A DNA stretch of 64,000 nt, taken from positions 1-64,000 of the forward strand of contig NZ_VUNN01000009.1 of NCBI RefSeq assembly GCF_009695635.1. Direction: 5' to 3'. Made by a program: the position numbers and the translations under genes. This document shows, piece after piece, positions 34,921 through 42,924 of the stretch. This DNA comes from Bullifex porci. Its GTDB lineage: Bacteria; Spirochaetota; Spirochaetia; Sphaerochaetales; Sphaerochaetaceae. Position 1 is the stretch's first letter, and the number at the start of each line of letters is the position of its first letter. The notes below the pieces were generated by a model. The model made no database searches. It was not told the origin of the DNA and saw only the letters and a list, made by a program, of their open reading frames with translations.

Positions 34921-36264
34921 TTAACATACCTCCCTAAGTGTAGGATATAGTCGTTCAAGAGCCATGACTCGACTTCCCTTCAATAGGACGATATCCCCCT
35001 TCTTTGCCCTTTTCTTTGTTTCTTCGCATAGAGTATTAAAGTCTGGAGTGTAAAAGACCTTATCCTTTAAGCCTAATTCAATAAGTGTGTTGTAGGTAGC
35101 TTTAACTTCATTGCCATAGAGTAGGATATCATCTACATCTGCACATGATAGCTCCTGAGCAAGTCTTTTATGAGAAGGAACGCTTTCGCACCCCAGCTCT
35201 CTCATATCAGCTAATACTACATGCTTATTACCCTTAGTATTTATTGAGCTAATAGTTCTAATTGCATCTATTGAGGATGGCAAATTAGCATTGTAGCAAT
35301 CCTCAATTATCTCAAGTCCACTCTCCTTTACTAATCTACTTCGGCCAAAGAGAGTATTTACACTCTTAAGTCCAGAAATTATTTCTTCATCCTCAAAGCC
35401 AAGATATGAAGCAACACTAATTGCTAAGCTTGCATCTAATAGCTTTGCTTTACCAATTACAGGAATAGTAAATTTTTTATTATTAAAGCTAACCTCAAAG
35501 CCATTAAGTCCGAGGTCCTTAACACTATCAAAGGCGTAAGCAGCTCTATAAAGCTTTGGATAGCTTTTTTGAATTGTACTGCTCCACTCACAGTCTTTTA
35601 GCATAAAGCCCTTAGCACCAAGAGAGAGAAGCTTAGATTTTTCTCTAGCTGTTATATCCATTGAACCAAATGCTTCTAGGTGGCTATTTGATATATTTGT
35701 AATAATAGCGATATCTGGATCTAGGGTTTTAACCATACTATCCATTTCACCAATATGATCAATGCCACATTCAAAGACACAGTAGGCTGTATCCTTTTTA
35801 AGCTGCATCATGCTTATTGCTAAGCCATATTCACTATTTAGATTTCCAATAGTTGAAACACAGCTATTTCTTTGAGCTAAAATTGAAGAAAGCATCTCCT
35901 TAGTAGTTGTTTTACCACAGCTACCTGTTATTCCAATTGAGATAAGATTATTAATTTCCTTCTTCTTTATCTCAAGCATTTTATGTATGCTAAGAAGTGG
36001 GTTTTCTGCAAAAGCGATAGGAAAGCCTTTTGCAATTATTTCTTTTGCTTTAAAAAAATTACTATTGGTTGTTAATATAGCTGAGGCACCATTTCCTATA
36101 GCGTCCTTTACCCAATCAAAGCCATCACTATTTTTTCCCTTAATAGCGACAAAAAGAGTTCCCTTTTTGACATTTCTCGAGTCAAAGGAGATGCTGTCAA
36201 TCATAGCAGAACCAAAGTGTTTTGATGCTGTTAGAAAGGAAAACTCTTTAAGGGTAAATCTCAT
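34921..36264 (-). CDS. murF: UDP-MurNAc-tripeptide D-Ala-D-Ala ligase MurF
   Basis: A 447-residue cytoplasmic Mur ligase that adds D-Ala-D-Ala to the UDP-MurNAc-tripeptide with ATP. N-terminal substrate domain SFDSRNVKKGTLFVAIKGKNSDGFD, P-loop GITGSCGKTTTKEML, the middle-domain AIITNISNSHLEAFGS, and the C-terminal EDCYNANLPSSIDAI with VLADMRELG. Complete. It lies directly after ftsL (4-base overlap). The other Mur ligases (C, D, E) are not in the window. Confidence 0.96.
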   Translation of the reverse strand: MRFTLKEFSFLTASKHFGSAMIDSISFDSRNVKKGTLFVAIKGKNSDGFDWVKDAIGNGASAILTTNSNFFKAKEIIAKGFPIAFAENPLLSIHKMLEIKKKEINNLISIGITGSCGKTTTKEMLSSILAQRNSCVSTIGNLNSEYGLAISMMQLKKDTAYCVFECGIDHIGEMDSMVKTLDPDIAIITNISNSHLEAFGSMDITAREKSKLLSLGAKGFMLKDCEWSSTIQKSYPKLYRAAYAFDSVKDLGLNGFEVSFNNKKFTIPVIGKAKLLDASLAISVASYLGFEDEEIISGLKSVNTLFGRSRLVKESGLEIIEDCYNANLPSSIDAIRTISSINTKGNKHVVLADMRELGCESVPSHKRLAQELSCADVDDILLYGNEVKATYNTLIELGLKDKVFYTPDFNTLCEETKKRAKKGDIVLLKGSRVMALERLYPTLREVC

Positions 36265-36575
36265 ACTCCCTCCACTGAGGCAAGTAGGATAGATTTATTA
36301 TCTATTTCTTCATAGGTAACTAGCTTTTTAACTGAGCGCTCTATTAATGCCTCGGGGCTCTTAGATATAGCTATCTCACTCTCTATTATTCTAGCCTTGT
36401 CCTCAAGAATTAAAACTCTCTCCTCACTGAGTCGTATTTTATTTTCTAAATCGTGCTTAGCTGCTCTTTGGAAAAGAGGTATAAATACAGATAAAAAAAC
36501 AAACAAAATGATAAACAGAACTAGAACTTTATTAGGTGTTGTTAACCATCTATTTATTTCTTTTTCATTACTCAT
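36261..36575 (-). CDS. ftsL: FtsL-like septum protein
   Basis: A 104-residue bitopic protein with a short cytoplasmic tail, one membrane span (residues about 17-36) and an extracytoplasmic leucine-rich coiled coil (LENKIRLSEERVLILEDKARIIESEI). Such proteins have little sequence identity; the call rests on topology, size and position between rsmH and murF, with 4-base overlaps on both sides. It should bridge FtsQ and the FtsW/PBP pair. Confidence 0.78.
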   Translation of the reverse strand: MSNEKEINRWLTTPNKVLVLFIILFVFLSVFIPLFQRAAKHDLENKIRLSEERVLILEDKARIIESEIAISKSPEALIERSVKKLVTYEEIDNKSILLASVEGV

Positions 36576-37456
36576 AATTTCTCAACTATCCTCAGCTTTG
36601 CGCTTCTACTAGGTGAATTCACACTAGTCTCTTCTTCACTTGGGCAAATCGGTTTTTTAGTCAAAATCGATATAGTATTATTCTCAGAGGCTTCATCCTT
36701 AAAGAACCATTTAACCTTTCGATCCTCTAAGGAGTGGAACGTTATTACTCCAATACGTCCTCCCTTTTTAACAACTCTTACCGCCTCTTTTAAAGCAGGC
36801 TCAATTCTATCGAGCTCCTTATTTACCTCAATTCTTATTGCTTGGAAGGTTCTGGTTGCCGGATTTATCCTTCCATAGCGATAAGCAGCAGGGACAGCTG
36901 CCGCAATAATATCTGCTAATTGCTTAGCTGTTGTTATTCTTTTTTCTAAGCGCTCTCGACAAATTCTCTCTGCTATTCGCCTTGAATATCTCTCTTCACC
37001 ATATTTGTAGATGATATTTGCAAGCTCTGTTTCAGGATAAATATTTACAATATCCTCAGCACTTAACTCTTGCTCTGCATTAAGACGCATATCTAATCTC
37101 TCATCATGTGCAAAGGAAAAGCCTCTTTCAGACTCAACATAGTGGTAAACACTTATTCCTAAATCAAAGAGAATCATATCGGCACTATCACTTTCACGAT
37201 TCTTTAGATAGTCATTAAACCAACAGTTTTGAGGCTCAAAGCGATCCTTATAATCCTTAAAGCGTTCAATTGCTTTCTTTTGTATCTCTTTATCTCTATC
37301 GAGACCAATAACCTTAAGGCTTGGGTATTTTTCTAAAAATAGAGCGGTATGCCCACCCTCTCCCGTAGTACAGTCAATCATAATAGGCTCTTCAGAAACA
37401 GGCTTAAGGTATTCAAGTACTTCCTTGTGCATTACTGGGTAGTGACAAATTTCCAT
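36572..37456 (-). CDS. rsmH: 16S rRNA (cytosine-1402-N4)-methyltransferase RsmH
   Basis: A 294-residue SAM-dependent methyltransferase for C1402 of 16S rRNA in the decoding centre. It has HYPVMHKEVLEYL, the SAM loop IDCTTGEGGHTALFL, LFDLGISVYHYVESERGFSF, GRINPATRTFQAIRIEVN, and VITFHSLEDRKVK. Formerly called MraW. It starts one base after mraZ, the usual partner. Confidence 0.97.
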   Translation of the reverse strand: MEICHYPVMHKEVLEYLKPVSEEPIMIDCTTGEGGHTALFLEKYPSLKVIGLDRDKEIQKKAIERFKDYKDRFEPQNCWFNDYLKNRESDSADMILFDLGISVYHYVESERGFSFAHDERLDMRLNAEQELSAEDIVNIYPETELANIIYKYGEERYSRRIAERICRERLEKRITTAKQLADIIAAAVPAAYRYGRINPATRTFQAIRIEVNKELDRIEPALKEAVRVVKKGGRIGVITFHSLEDRKVKWFFKDEASENNTISILTKKPICPSEEETSVNSPSRSAKLRIVEKL

Positions 37457-37457
37457 T

Positions 37458-37913
37458 TCAACTCCTATTCATTCTTGAAAGCTCTTGCGCTAAATCTGAT
37501 ATAGATTCATCTGAATCTAAAGCCTCATATTTCTCTTTATTCCAAAGCTCAATATACTTACCCATTCCGATGAGAACTATTTCCTGCTTAAGCTCAAGCT
37601 GGGCATGCTCTCTTAAGGATGGTGGTATATTAATTCTTCCATTAGAATCGAGATCTACGTTCTGTGATGGAGAGACGAACTTTCTTGTAAATTTTCTTAC
37701 CGTTGGGGATAGAATCTGGAGACCATCAGCACCGGCAATTGCATTTGTTACTGTCTCATCAAAAAATTGAGGTGTAAAAATTGCAAGACATTCGCCATCA
37801 AAGCCCTTTGTTACTACAACCTGAGAAACACCTAAAAGAGCACGAAGCTTTGAAGGTATAGATACTCTACCCTTCTCATCGATTCTTACAATGTACTCTC
37901 CAGTAAGCAACAT
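37458..37913 (-). CDS. mraZ: Transcriptional regulator MraZ
   Basis: A 151-residue protein with two AbrB-like SpoVT repeats (GEYIVRIDEKGRVSIPSKLR at the start and VDLDSNGRINIPPSLREHA in the second half). MraZ rings bind spaced TGGG-type repeats upstream of their own gene and control the division cluster. Such repeats are present just before this start, so autoregulation of the whole run is likely. Confidence 0.96.
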   Translation of the reverse strand: MLLTGEYIVRIDEKGRVSIPSKLRALLGVSQVVVTKGFDGECLAIFTPQFFDETVTNAIAGADGLQILSPTVRKFTRKFVSPSQNVDLDSNGRINIPPSLREHAQLELKQEIVLIGMGKYIELWNKEKYEALDSDESISDLAQELSRMNRS

Positions 37914-37919
37914 AGTTTC

Positions 37920-37976
37920 ACCACTTTATGGGATTTTGACCCACTTTTTACCACAGTTTACCCCAAATTTCCCCAC
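37920..37976 (-). promoter_or_regulatory. MraZ box: GTGGG-type repeats at 10-bp spacing
   Basis: Read on the minus strand, GTGGG or GGGG-type pentamers start at regular steps: plus-strand positions 37920-37924 (ACCAC), 37940-37944 (CCCAC), 37950-37954 (ACCAC), 37960-37964 (ACCCC) and 37970-37974 (TCCCC). The 10-bp register matches the helical spacing known for MraZ rings. The nearest copy is seven bases from the mraZ start. No clear core promoter was identified among them. Confidence 0.8.
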
Positions 37977-38021
37977 TTGGGAGAAATAATAAAAAAGGAA
38001 CTTTTGATTTCTAGGTTATAA

Positions 38022-38053
38022 ATAAAAAAACTACCTAAATTTAATTAGGTAGT
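38022..38053 (-). terminator. Terminator of the GH57/DUF4912 operon
   Basis: A perfect 9-bp stem ACTACCTAA / TTAGGTAGT (38030-38038 and 38045-38053) is followed on the minus strand by a T run, 21 bases after the GH57 stop. Confidence 0.88.
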
Positions 38054-38074
38054 TTTTATAGGTTACTTTATAAG

Positions 38075-39673
38075 CTATTTTGTAGATCTAGGTAGGAATA
38101 TGTTGTAATCAATATCTGGGAAAATAGCATTTCTTCTTTCAGCTTTTATCAACCACTCAGTATTTACTGCATTCTTACACATATTTGAGTATACAACATT
38201 AAATGAGCCTAAATGGTTTCTTAGTCTCTTCTCAGCATATCCTACACTTGTTTTATCGTATAAGATATATGGCCAGTCAGAAGCCATTGCTAATACAACC
38301 TCTCTAGCAGCTTGATTTAAGAATCTAGCCTTGAGAGATGATTGATTTGGGAACCTAAAGGCAAGCTCCTGCATTCTCTCGATAGCCTTATGAGTATGAC
38401 GATAAATCCAAGCGTTTGAACCATCAAGCCAAACATCTGAGAAACCACCATGACCCCATGAGCACTCATTAAAATATCCTCTTTCACTTTCAATTGTGTA
38501 ATTTAAGCACTCTGAAGGAGTTGTGAAATTAATTCCTGTTTCTTTTGTATCAGAAAGTAAGATATTCTTAATGAAATTAATTCCTTCAAACCATCTATGA
38601 CCAAATAAATCAGCGTCAAAGCAGATAGTATAGGTTGGAATCTCATTAGTCTCTGCAGCTAAGGATAAGCCTCTTCTCCTTATATGATATAAGAAGTTAT
38701 TAGCATGCAATATGACCTTTGTATTTGCCTTTTGAGCATCATAGAATTTCTTATTTACAGCACTCTTAGAGGTAATAGCCCAATATTTAAAGCCAGTAAA
38801 TACACGAATATCATCATGGATATATGGCTGTATATAGCTCATTGGTAAATCATATCCAATATCTCTATAGAACTCTCTGTAATCTGAATCACAAGGATAT
38901 CCATATGCATCTGACCAAACAAGGTTAGTAAGTGACCAGTCTCTAACAAAGCTATGAATTGTAGAGTCTCCTACTAAGGTTGGTGCATGATCTGCTCTTA
39001 TAAGCTTATTTTTTGCTGTAATAACAGATTGGCTTGGAAGCTGTATCCACTTAATTCCATATTCCTCTAGAATATCTTCAACTCCTGGATAGTAGCCACA
39101 CTCAGGAAGCCAAAAGCCCTTTGGCTGCTCACCAAAGACCTTAACATGACTCATGACACCTAAATCGATCTGAGCTCTAATAGCTGTTTCATAGTTTCTA
39201 TATAGAGGAAGATATGCATTAGTTGCTGCTGTAGCGACTAACTCGATACAACCCTTTTTCGAAAGGCTTGCATAACGAGCTAATATATTTCTACCGCAAT
39301 CTTCATAGTATTGAAGATTCTCCTTTGCTGCCTTTAAATACATTAAAGCACTCTTATATGCTTCAGGACACTCTCGCTGAGTTCTTAATACTTCCTTCTC
39401 TCCAAGCTCAATTCTTGAAGTAAGATAGTTTACAAATCTCTCTTGAAGAGGTTGGTCAAGACACATTGTTGTGAAGGTTGGAGAAAAACAAATAGTAAGC
39501 TTGAATCTCTTATTACTTTCTTCAAGCTCCTCTAGAACTCTTAAAAGAGGAATATATGTTTCATGTAGTGCCTCAAACAACCAATCCTCTTCCAAGAACT
39601 TTGGATATTCAAGATGTCTAACATAAGGTAAATGTGCGTGAAGTATTAAATTAACATTAGCTGTAATATCCAT
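38075..39673 (-). CDS. GH57 1,4-alpha-glucan branching enzyme
   Basis: A 532-residue GH57 enzyme that I read as a glucan branching enzyme, adding alpha-1,6 branches to glycogen-like polymer. Start motif NLILHAHLPYVRH, the nucleophile region GFWLPECGYYPG (Glu), the acid/base region FDADLFGHRWFEG (Asp), and the C-terminal DUF1957-type helical domain (GFSDVWLDGSNAWIYRH). No signal peptide, so it acts in the cytoplasm. It follows the DUF4912 gene without a gap. This pairing recurs in spirochaetes and Thermotogae. Confidence 0.9.
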   Translation of the reverse strand: MDITANVNLILHAHLPYVRHLEYPKFLEEDWLFEALHETYIPLLRVLEELEESNKRFKLTICFSPTFTTMCLDQPLQERFVNYLTSRIELGEKEVLRTQRECPEAYKSALMYLKAAKENLQYYEDCGRNILARYASLSKKGCIELVATAATNAYLPLYRNYETAIRAQIDLGVMSHVKVFGEQPKGFWLPECGYYPGVEDILEEYGIKWIQLPSQSVITAKNKLIRADHAPTLVGDSTIHSFVRDWSLTNLVWSDAYGYPCDSDYREFYRDIGYDLPMSYIQPYIHDDIRVFTGFKYWAITSKSAVNKKFYDAQKANTKVILHANNFLYHIRRRGLSLAAETNEIPTYTICFDADLFGHRWFEGINFIKNILLSDTKETGINFTTPSECLNYTIESERGYFNECSWGHGGFSDVWLDGSNAWIYRHTHKAIERMQELAFRFPNQSSLKARFLNQAAREVVLAMASDWPYILYDKTSVGYAEKRLRNHLGSFNVVYSNMCKNAVNTEWLIKAERRNAIFPDIDYNIFLPRSTK

Positions 39674-40393
39674 TTACTTTTCCACCTCATTTTTGACTTT
39701 ATCAACAATCTCTTCAACGATGTCACTTGGAATAATATATCCATCTCTATTTGTTAAAGGAGCAACATAATGTCTAAATAAAGCTTCATCATAGATTTTA
39801 TCAATAGGATTATTTAGCCAATAGCAATATACAAGAGGAACAGATTCACTCATTGCTAATAGATATCTCTTCTCTTTAGTTTGAAGTACAAGAGAAACTC
39901 TACAGTCTCCATTTACTAGAGGAACACTGATATTCCATTCAACGTCATCACGTCCAATTAAAATATCGTATTTCTCGCTTTTATCCTTACCTGTTACATT
40001 AACATTTAAATAAAGCTCGTATGAACCAAATTTTAAATCATATGACTCTAAATCGCCTGGTGCAATTGACCAATAACAATAAAGCCATGACGCATTTTTA
40101 TTTAATACATGTATTGCTGTTTCTGGATAAAGCTCAGGTAGCTTTTCAACGCCAGGTAAGCTAGGGAGCTCCTCATTAACATCTCCTCTATAAGCACTTA
40201 GGCCAGCCACATAACGTTTATTTACATTTTCGCCTGTAACACTCAAACTCTCTGAGTAATCGTCATCATAGATTTCTTTCAACTCATCGATAAGCTCTTC
40301 GCGTGAGAGCGTATCAAAATCCTTAATCCCCTCTTGTTGCGCAATGTACTCAAGTTCATTTTGCGAGAGGGAATCAATTTTGATTAAAACCAT
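39674..40393 (-). CDS. DUF4912 protein
   Basis: A 239-residue protein of unknown function. Residues 1-50 resemble a SAP or Rho-N-like helix pair (LSQNELEYIAQQEGIKDFDTLSREELIDELKEI). The middle and C-terminal part is DUF4912, with AIHVLNKNASWLYCYWSIAPGDLESY and VPLVYCYWLNNPID. DUF4912 is suspected to bind carbohydrate or glucan-acting enzymes because it travels with GH57 genes. ATG 40393 is preceded by AAGGGG six bases upstream. It is the first gene of the pair. Confidence 0.85.
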   Translation of the reverse strand: MVLIKIDSLSQNELEYIAQQEGIKDFDTLSREELIDELKEIYDDDYSESLSVTGENVNKRYVAGLSAYRGDVNEELPSLPGVEKLPELYPETAIHVLNKNASWLYCYWSIAPGDLESYDLKFGSYELYLNVNVTGKDKSEKYDILIGRDDVEWNISVPLVNGDCRVSLVLQTKEKRYLLAMSESVPLVYCYWLNNPIDKIYDEALFRHYVAPLTNRDGYIIPSDIVEEIVDKVKNEVEK

Positions 40394-40572
40394 TTGCAAC
40401 CCCTTAACTTCCTTAGGTTAAGGATAAATTAAAATTTAGTCAACCAATGCATAATATATAGAATAATCGCGCAGCTAAGAAAAGCGTGTATTTTTTTGCA
40501 TAATCCCTCAAATTGAATTTAAAAATCGGAAAAAATTTTCAAAAAAAAAGTAAAATGTTTACAACTATTTTC

Positions 40573-40601
40573 TTGAGAGTGCATATTTCCTTTGTTAATA
40601 T
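40573..40601 (+). promoter_or_regulatory. Promoter of the second GH57 gene, directly before the start codon
   Basis: TTGAGA (40573-40578) and TAATAT (40596-40601) are 17 bp apart and end seven bases before ATG 40609. There is no ribosome binding site, so the message is predicted leaderless. Confidence 0.7.
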
Positions 40602-40608
40602 TCTCCTT

Positions 40609-42924
40609 ATGGACACACAAAAAACATCATTAATTCTCCATGGTCACTTCTATCAGCCACCTAGAGAGAATCCATATACAGGTATAATTGAAAAGCAAAC
40701 AAGTGCAGCTCCATTTGATAACTGGAATGAAAGAATTTGTTCTGAGTGCTATGGTGCAAATGCATTTTCACGATATTTAGGCCCAGATGGAAGAATCCTT
40801 TCATTAACTAACAACTATAGCTACATCTCATTTAACTTTGGACACACTATACTTAGCTGGCTAAAGGATAAGCACCCTATTTATCATGAGATGATTATAG
40901 AGGCTGATAAGGAAAGTGTTAAAAGACTTGGACACGGAAATGGTATGGCAATGGGCTACAACCATACTATTTTACCATTAGATAAAATAAGCGATGCAAA
41001 ACGTCAAATTGAATGGGGTATAGAGGATTTTATTTATCGCTTTGGAAGAATGCCAGAGGGAATGTGGCTTCCTGAAGCGGGAATAAATGAGGACGTAATC
41101 GACCTATTAAGTGAAAGTGGAATAAAGTTTGTAGTTTTATCTCCATGGCAGTGTAAGAGCGTTGAAAATCCATACACAAAGAAAATTGAGGATTTAAATG
41201 GCCGCCCTGCCCCTTATTCAGAGCCTTTCATTCTAACAGGTAAAAAGGGTAAAGAAATCGCTGGCTTCTTCTACCATCCAGGTCTTGCAGAAAGCATTAG
41301 CTTTGGTCATGCACTTAGAAATGCAGATGAGCTTTATAATACTCTATTAAATATTAAGCACACAGATAATCAAAGCCTAATCCATACAGCTACAGATGGT
41401 GAAATTTATGGTCACCATGAACCATTTGGGGATATGGCTCTTGCTGCCTTAATCAAAAAGGTAAAGGAAAGAGATGACTTTGAGTTTACAAACTATGGAG
41501 CCTACTTAGCATCACACCAGCCTAAGCTACACGCTATCCTACATGAGGGAGAAGAAGGAAAGGGAACCTCATGGTCCTGCTCTCACGGTGTATCAAGATG
41601 GTATAAGGATTGTGGCTGTCACACTGGTGGTGAGGAGGGCTGGAACCAAAAGTGGAGAACTCCATTAAGAAATGCATTAAGAGAGCTTTCCAGTAAGCTA
41701 GATTTAATCTTTGAGCAGGAGTGTAAAAAGATATTCCAAAAGGGTATTACTGCTTCCATGATCTTAGATGAGGCAGGTAGCGTTTATATTGGTAAAGATA
41801 CTATGCCAGAGGTAATAAAGAGAATTCATGAGAAATATAGCTATTCAACTATATATGATAGTGAAATCTCTGCCCTACTCTCAGGTATCCAATATAAGCA
41901 TTTCTCATTTACTAGCTGTGGATTCTTCTTTAATGATATTTCAGGAATAGAGCCAAGACAGAACATTAGATATGCACTCTATGCAATAAAGATGTTCCAG
42001 CCATATTCTACTGAGGATTTACTACTTCCATTTTTATCTGAATTAAGAAATGCAAAAAGTAATATTAAGGCTCAGGGTGATGGAATGAGTATTGCGCAAG
42101 GAGAGCTTAAGGATTTATCTGGAGAGTGCGAAGCAGCTATTTACTTCTATTTAAATAGAGTTATCGCAGTTAAGGATGATTATGAGGATAGCTATGGACG
42201 ATTCAAAATTGATAACTACATTAGTGAATGTCCTGATAATGCAAGAATTAAATTTCATGACTCTATTTCATTAATCAATTATGACTTTACAGTATTATCA
42301 TCATCCTCTATTCAGGGTGGTTTAAATTTATATCTAGCATCAAATAAAGCTCCGATGGAAAGATATAGAATTACAAATGATGAAATACCTCTCTTAGTAA
42401 TTGATAGATATAATAAATGGGTTGATAAGGCTGCATCATACCTTCCACTATCTCAAATACAGTCTATTGTTAATGCACTTTACCACTTCTCTGTATTAAC
42501 AAAGAATAGTAAGTATCTTCCAATGAAGACTCAGATTCTTGAAAATCTAGGACTTTCCTTGAAGATCTTTAAGTCATTAAATTCATTCCATAGCGATGAG
42601 CTAAGCTGGAATGAGAAGAAGGCTTATTTAACTGTTCTTTTAGATATTATTAGAAAGTATGGAAGAGCAAATGAGATTAAGATTGTATTAGAGTACTTAA
42701 ACTCTGATGTAACTCAGCTTGCGTTCTCTATGAGAAATAACGGCTTAGATGATAACCTAGCCGATTTAATCATCGATTACTTTGCTTTAATCAGAAGCTT
42801 TGGCTTTGAGCCAGATAGCAAGAGCCTTCAAAATGAGGTTTATCAATATGTCTCTGGTGCAAAGCCTCTTACAATCGCAAAAGAGAAAGCTAGAGAAGTA
42901 TATAATGTATTAAACTTCTATTAA
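40609..42924 (+). CDS. GH57 family alpha-amylase-type glycoside hydrolase
   Basis: A 771-residue cytoplasmic GH57 protein with a C-terminal DUF3536-like region. It starts at MDTQKTSLILHGHFYQPPRENPY (the family start); the longer open frame upstream (from 40513) contains the promoter and should be excluded. Catalytic regions: MPEGMWLPEAGI (Glu nucleophile) and IHTATDGEIYGHHEPFGD (Asp acid/base). The subgroup is usually called alpha-amylase/alpha-mannosidase; the exact substrate is not visible. Divergent from the branching-enzyme operon, so the two units may jointly handle storage glucan. Its 3' end overlaps recN convergently by 15 bases. Confidence 0.88.
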   Translation: MDTQKTSLILHGHFYQPPRENPYTGIIEKQTSAAPFDNWNERICSECYGANAFSRYLGPDGRILSLTNNYSYISFNFGHTILSWLKDKHPIYHEMIIEADKESVKRLGHGNGMAMGYNHTILPLDKISDAKRQIEWGIEDFIYRFGRMPEGMWLPEAGINEDVIDLLSESGIKFVVLSPWQCKSVENPYTKKIEDLNGRPAPYSEPFILTGKKGKEIAGFFYHPGLAESISFGHALRNADELYNTLLNIKHTDNQSLIHTATDGEIYGHHEPFGDMALAALIKKVKERDDFEFTNYGAYLASHQPKLHAILHEGEEGKGTSWSCSHGVSRWYKDCGCHTGGEEGWNQKWRTPLRNALRELSSKLDLIFEQECKKIFQKGITASMILDEAGSVYIGKDTMPEVIKRIHEKYSYSTIYDSEISALLSGIQYKHFSFTSCGFFFNDISGIEPRQNIRYALYAIKMFQPYSTEDLLLPFLSELRNAKSNIKAQGDGMSIAQGELKDLSGECEAAIYFYLNRVIAVKDDYEDSYGRFKIDNYISECPDNARIKFHDSISLINYDFTVLSSSSIQGGLNLYLASNKAPMERYRITNDEIPLLVIDRYNKWVDKAASYLPLSQIQSIVNALYHFSVLTKNSKYLPMKTQILENLGLSLKIFKSLNSFHSDELSWNEKKAYLTVLLDIIRKYGRANEIKIVLEYLNSDVTQLAFSMRNNGLDDNLADLIIDYFALIRSFGFEPDSKSLQNEVYQYVSGAKPLTIAKEKAREVYNVLNFY

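Noticed and set aside
40513-40608. N-terminal extension of the second GH57 protein
   Set aside because: The stretch holds the promoter, begins with TTG and has lysine-rich low-complexity translation; the family begins with MDTQKTSLILHGH.
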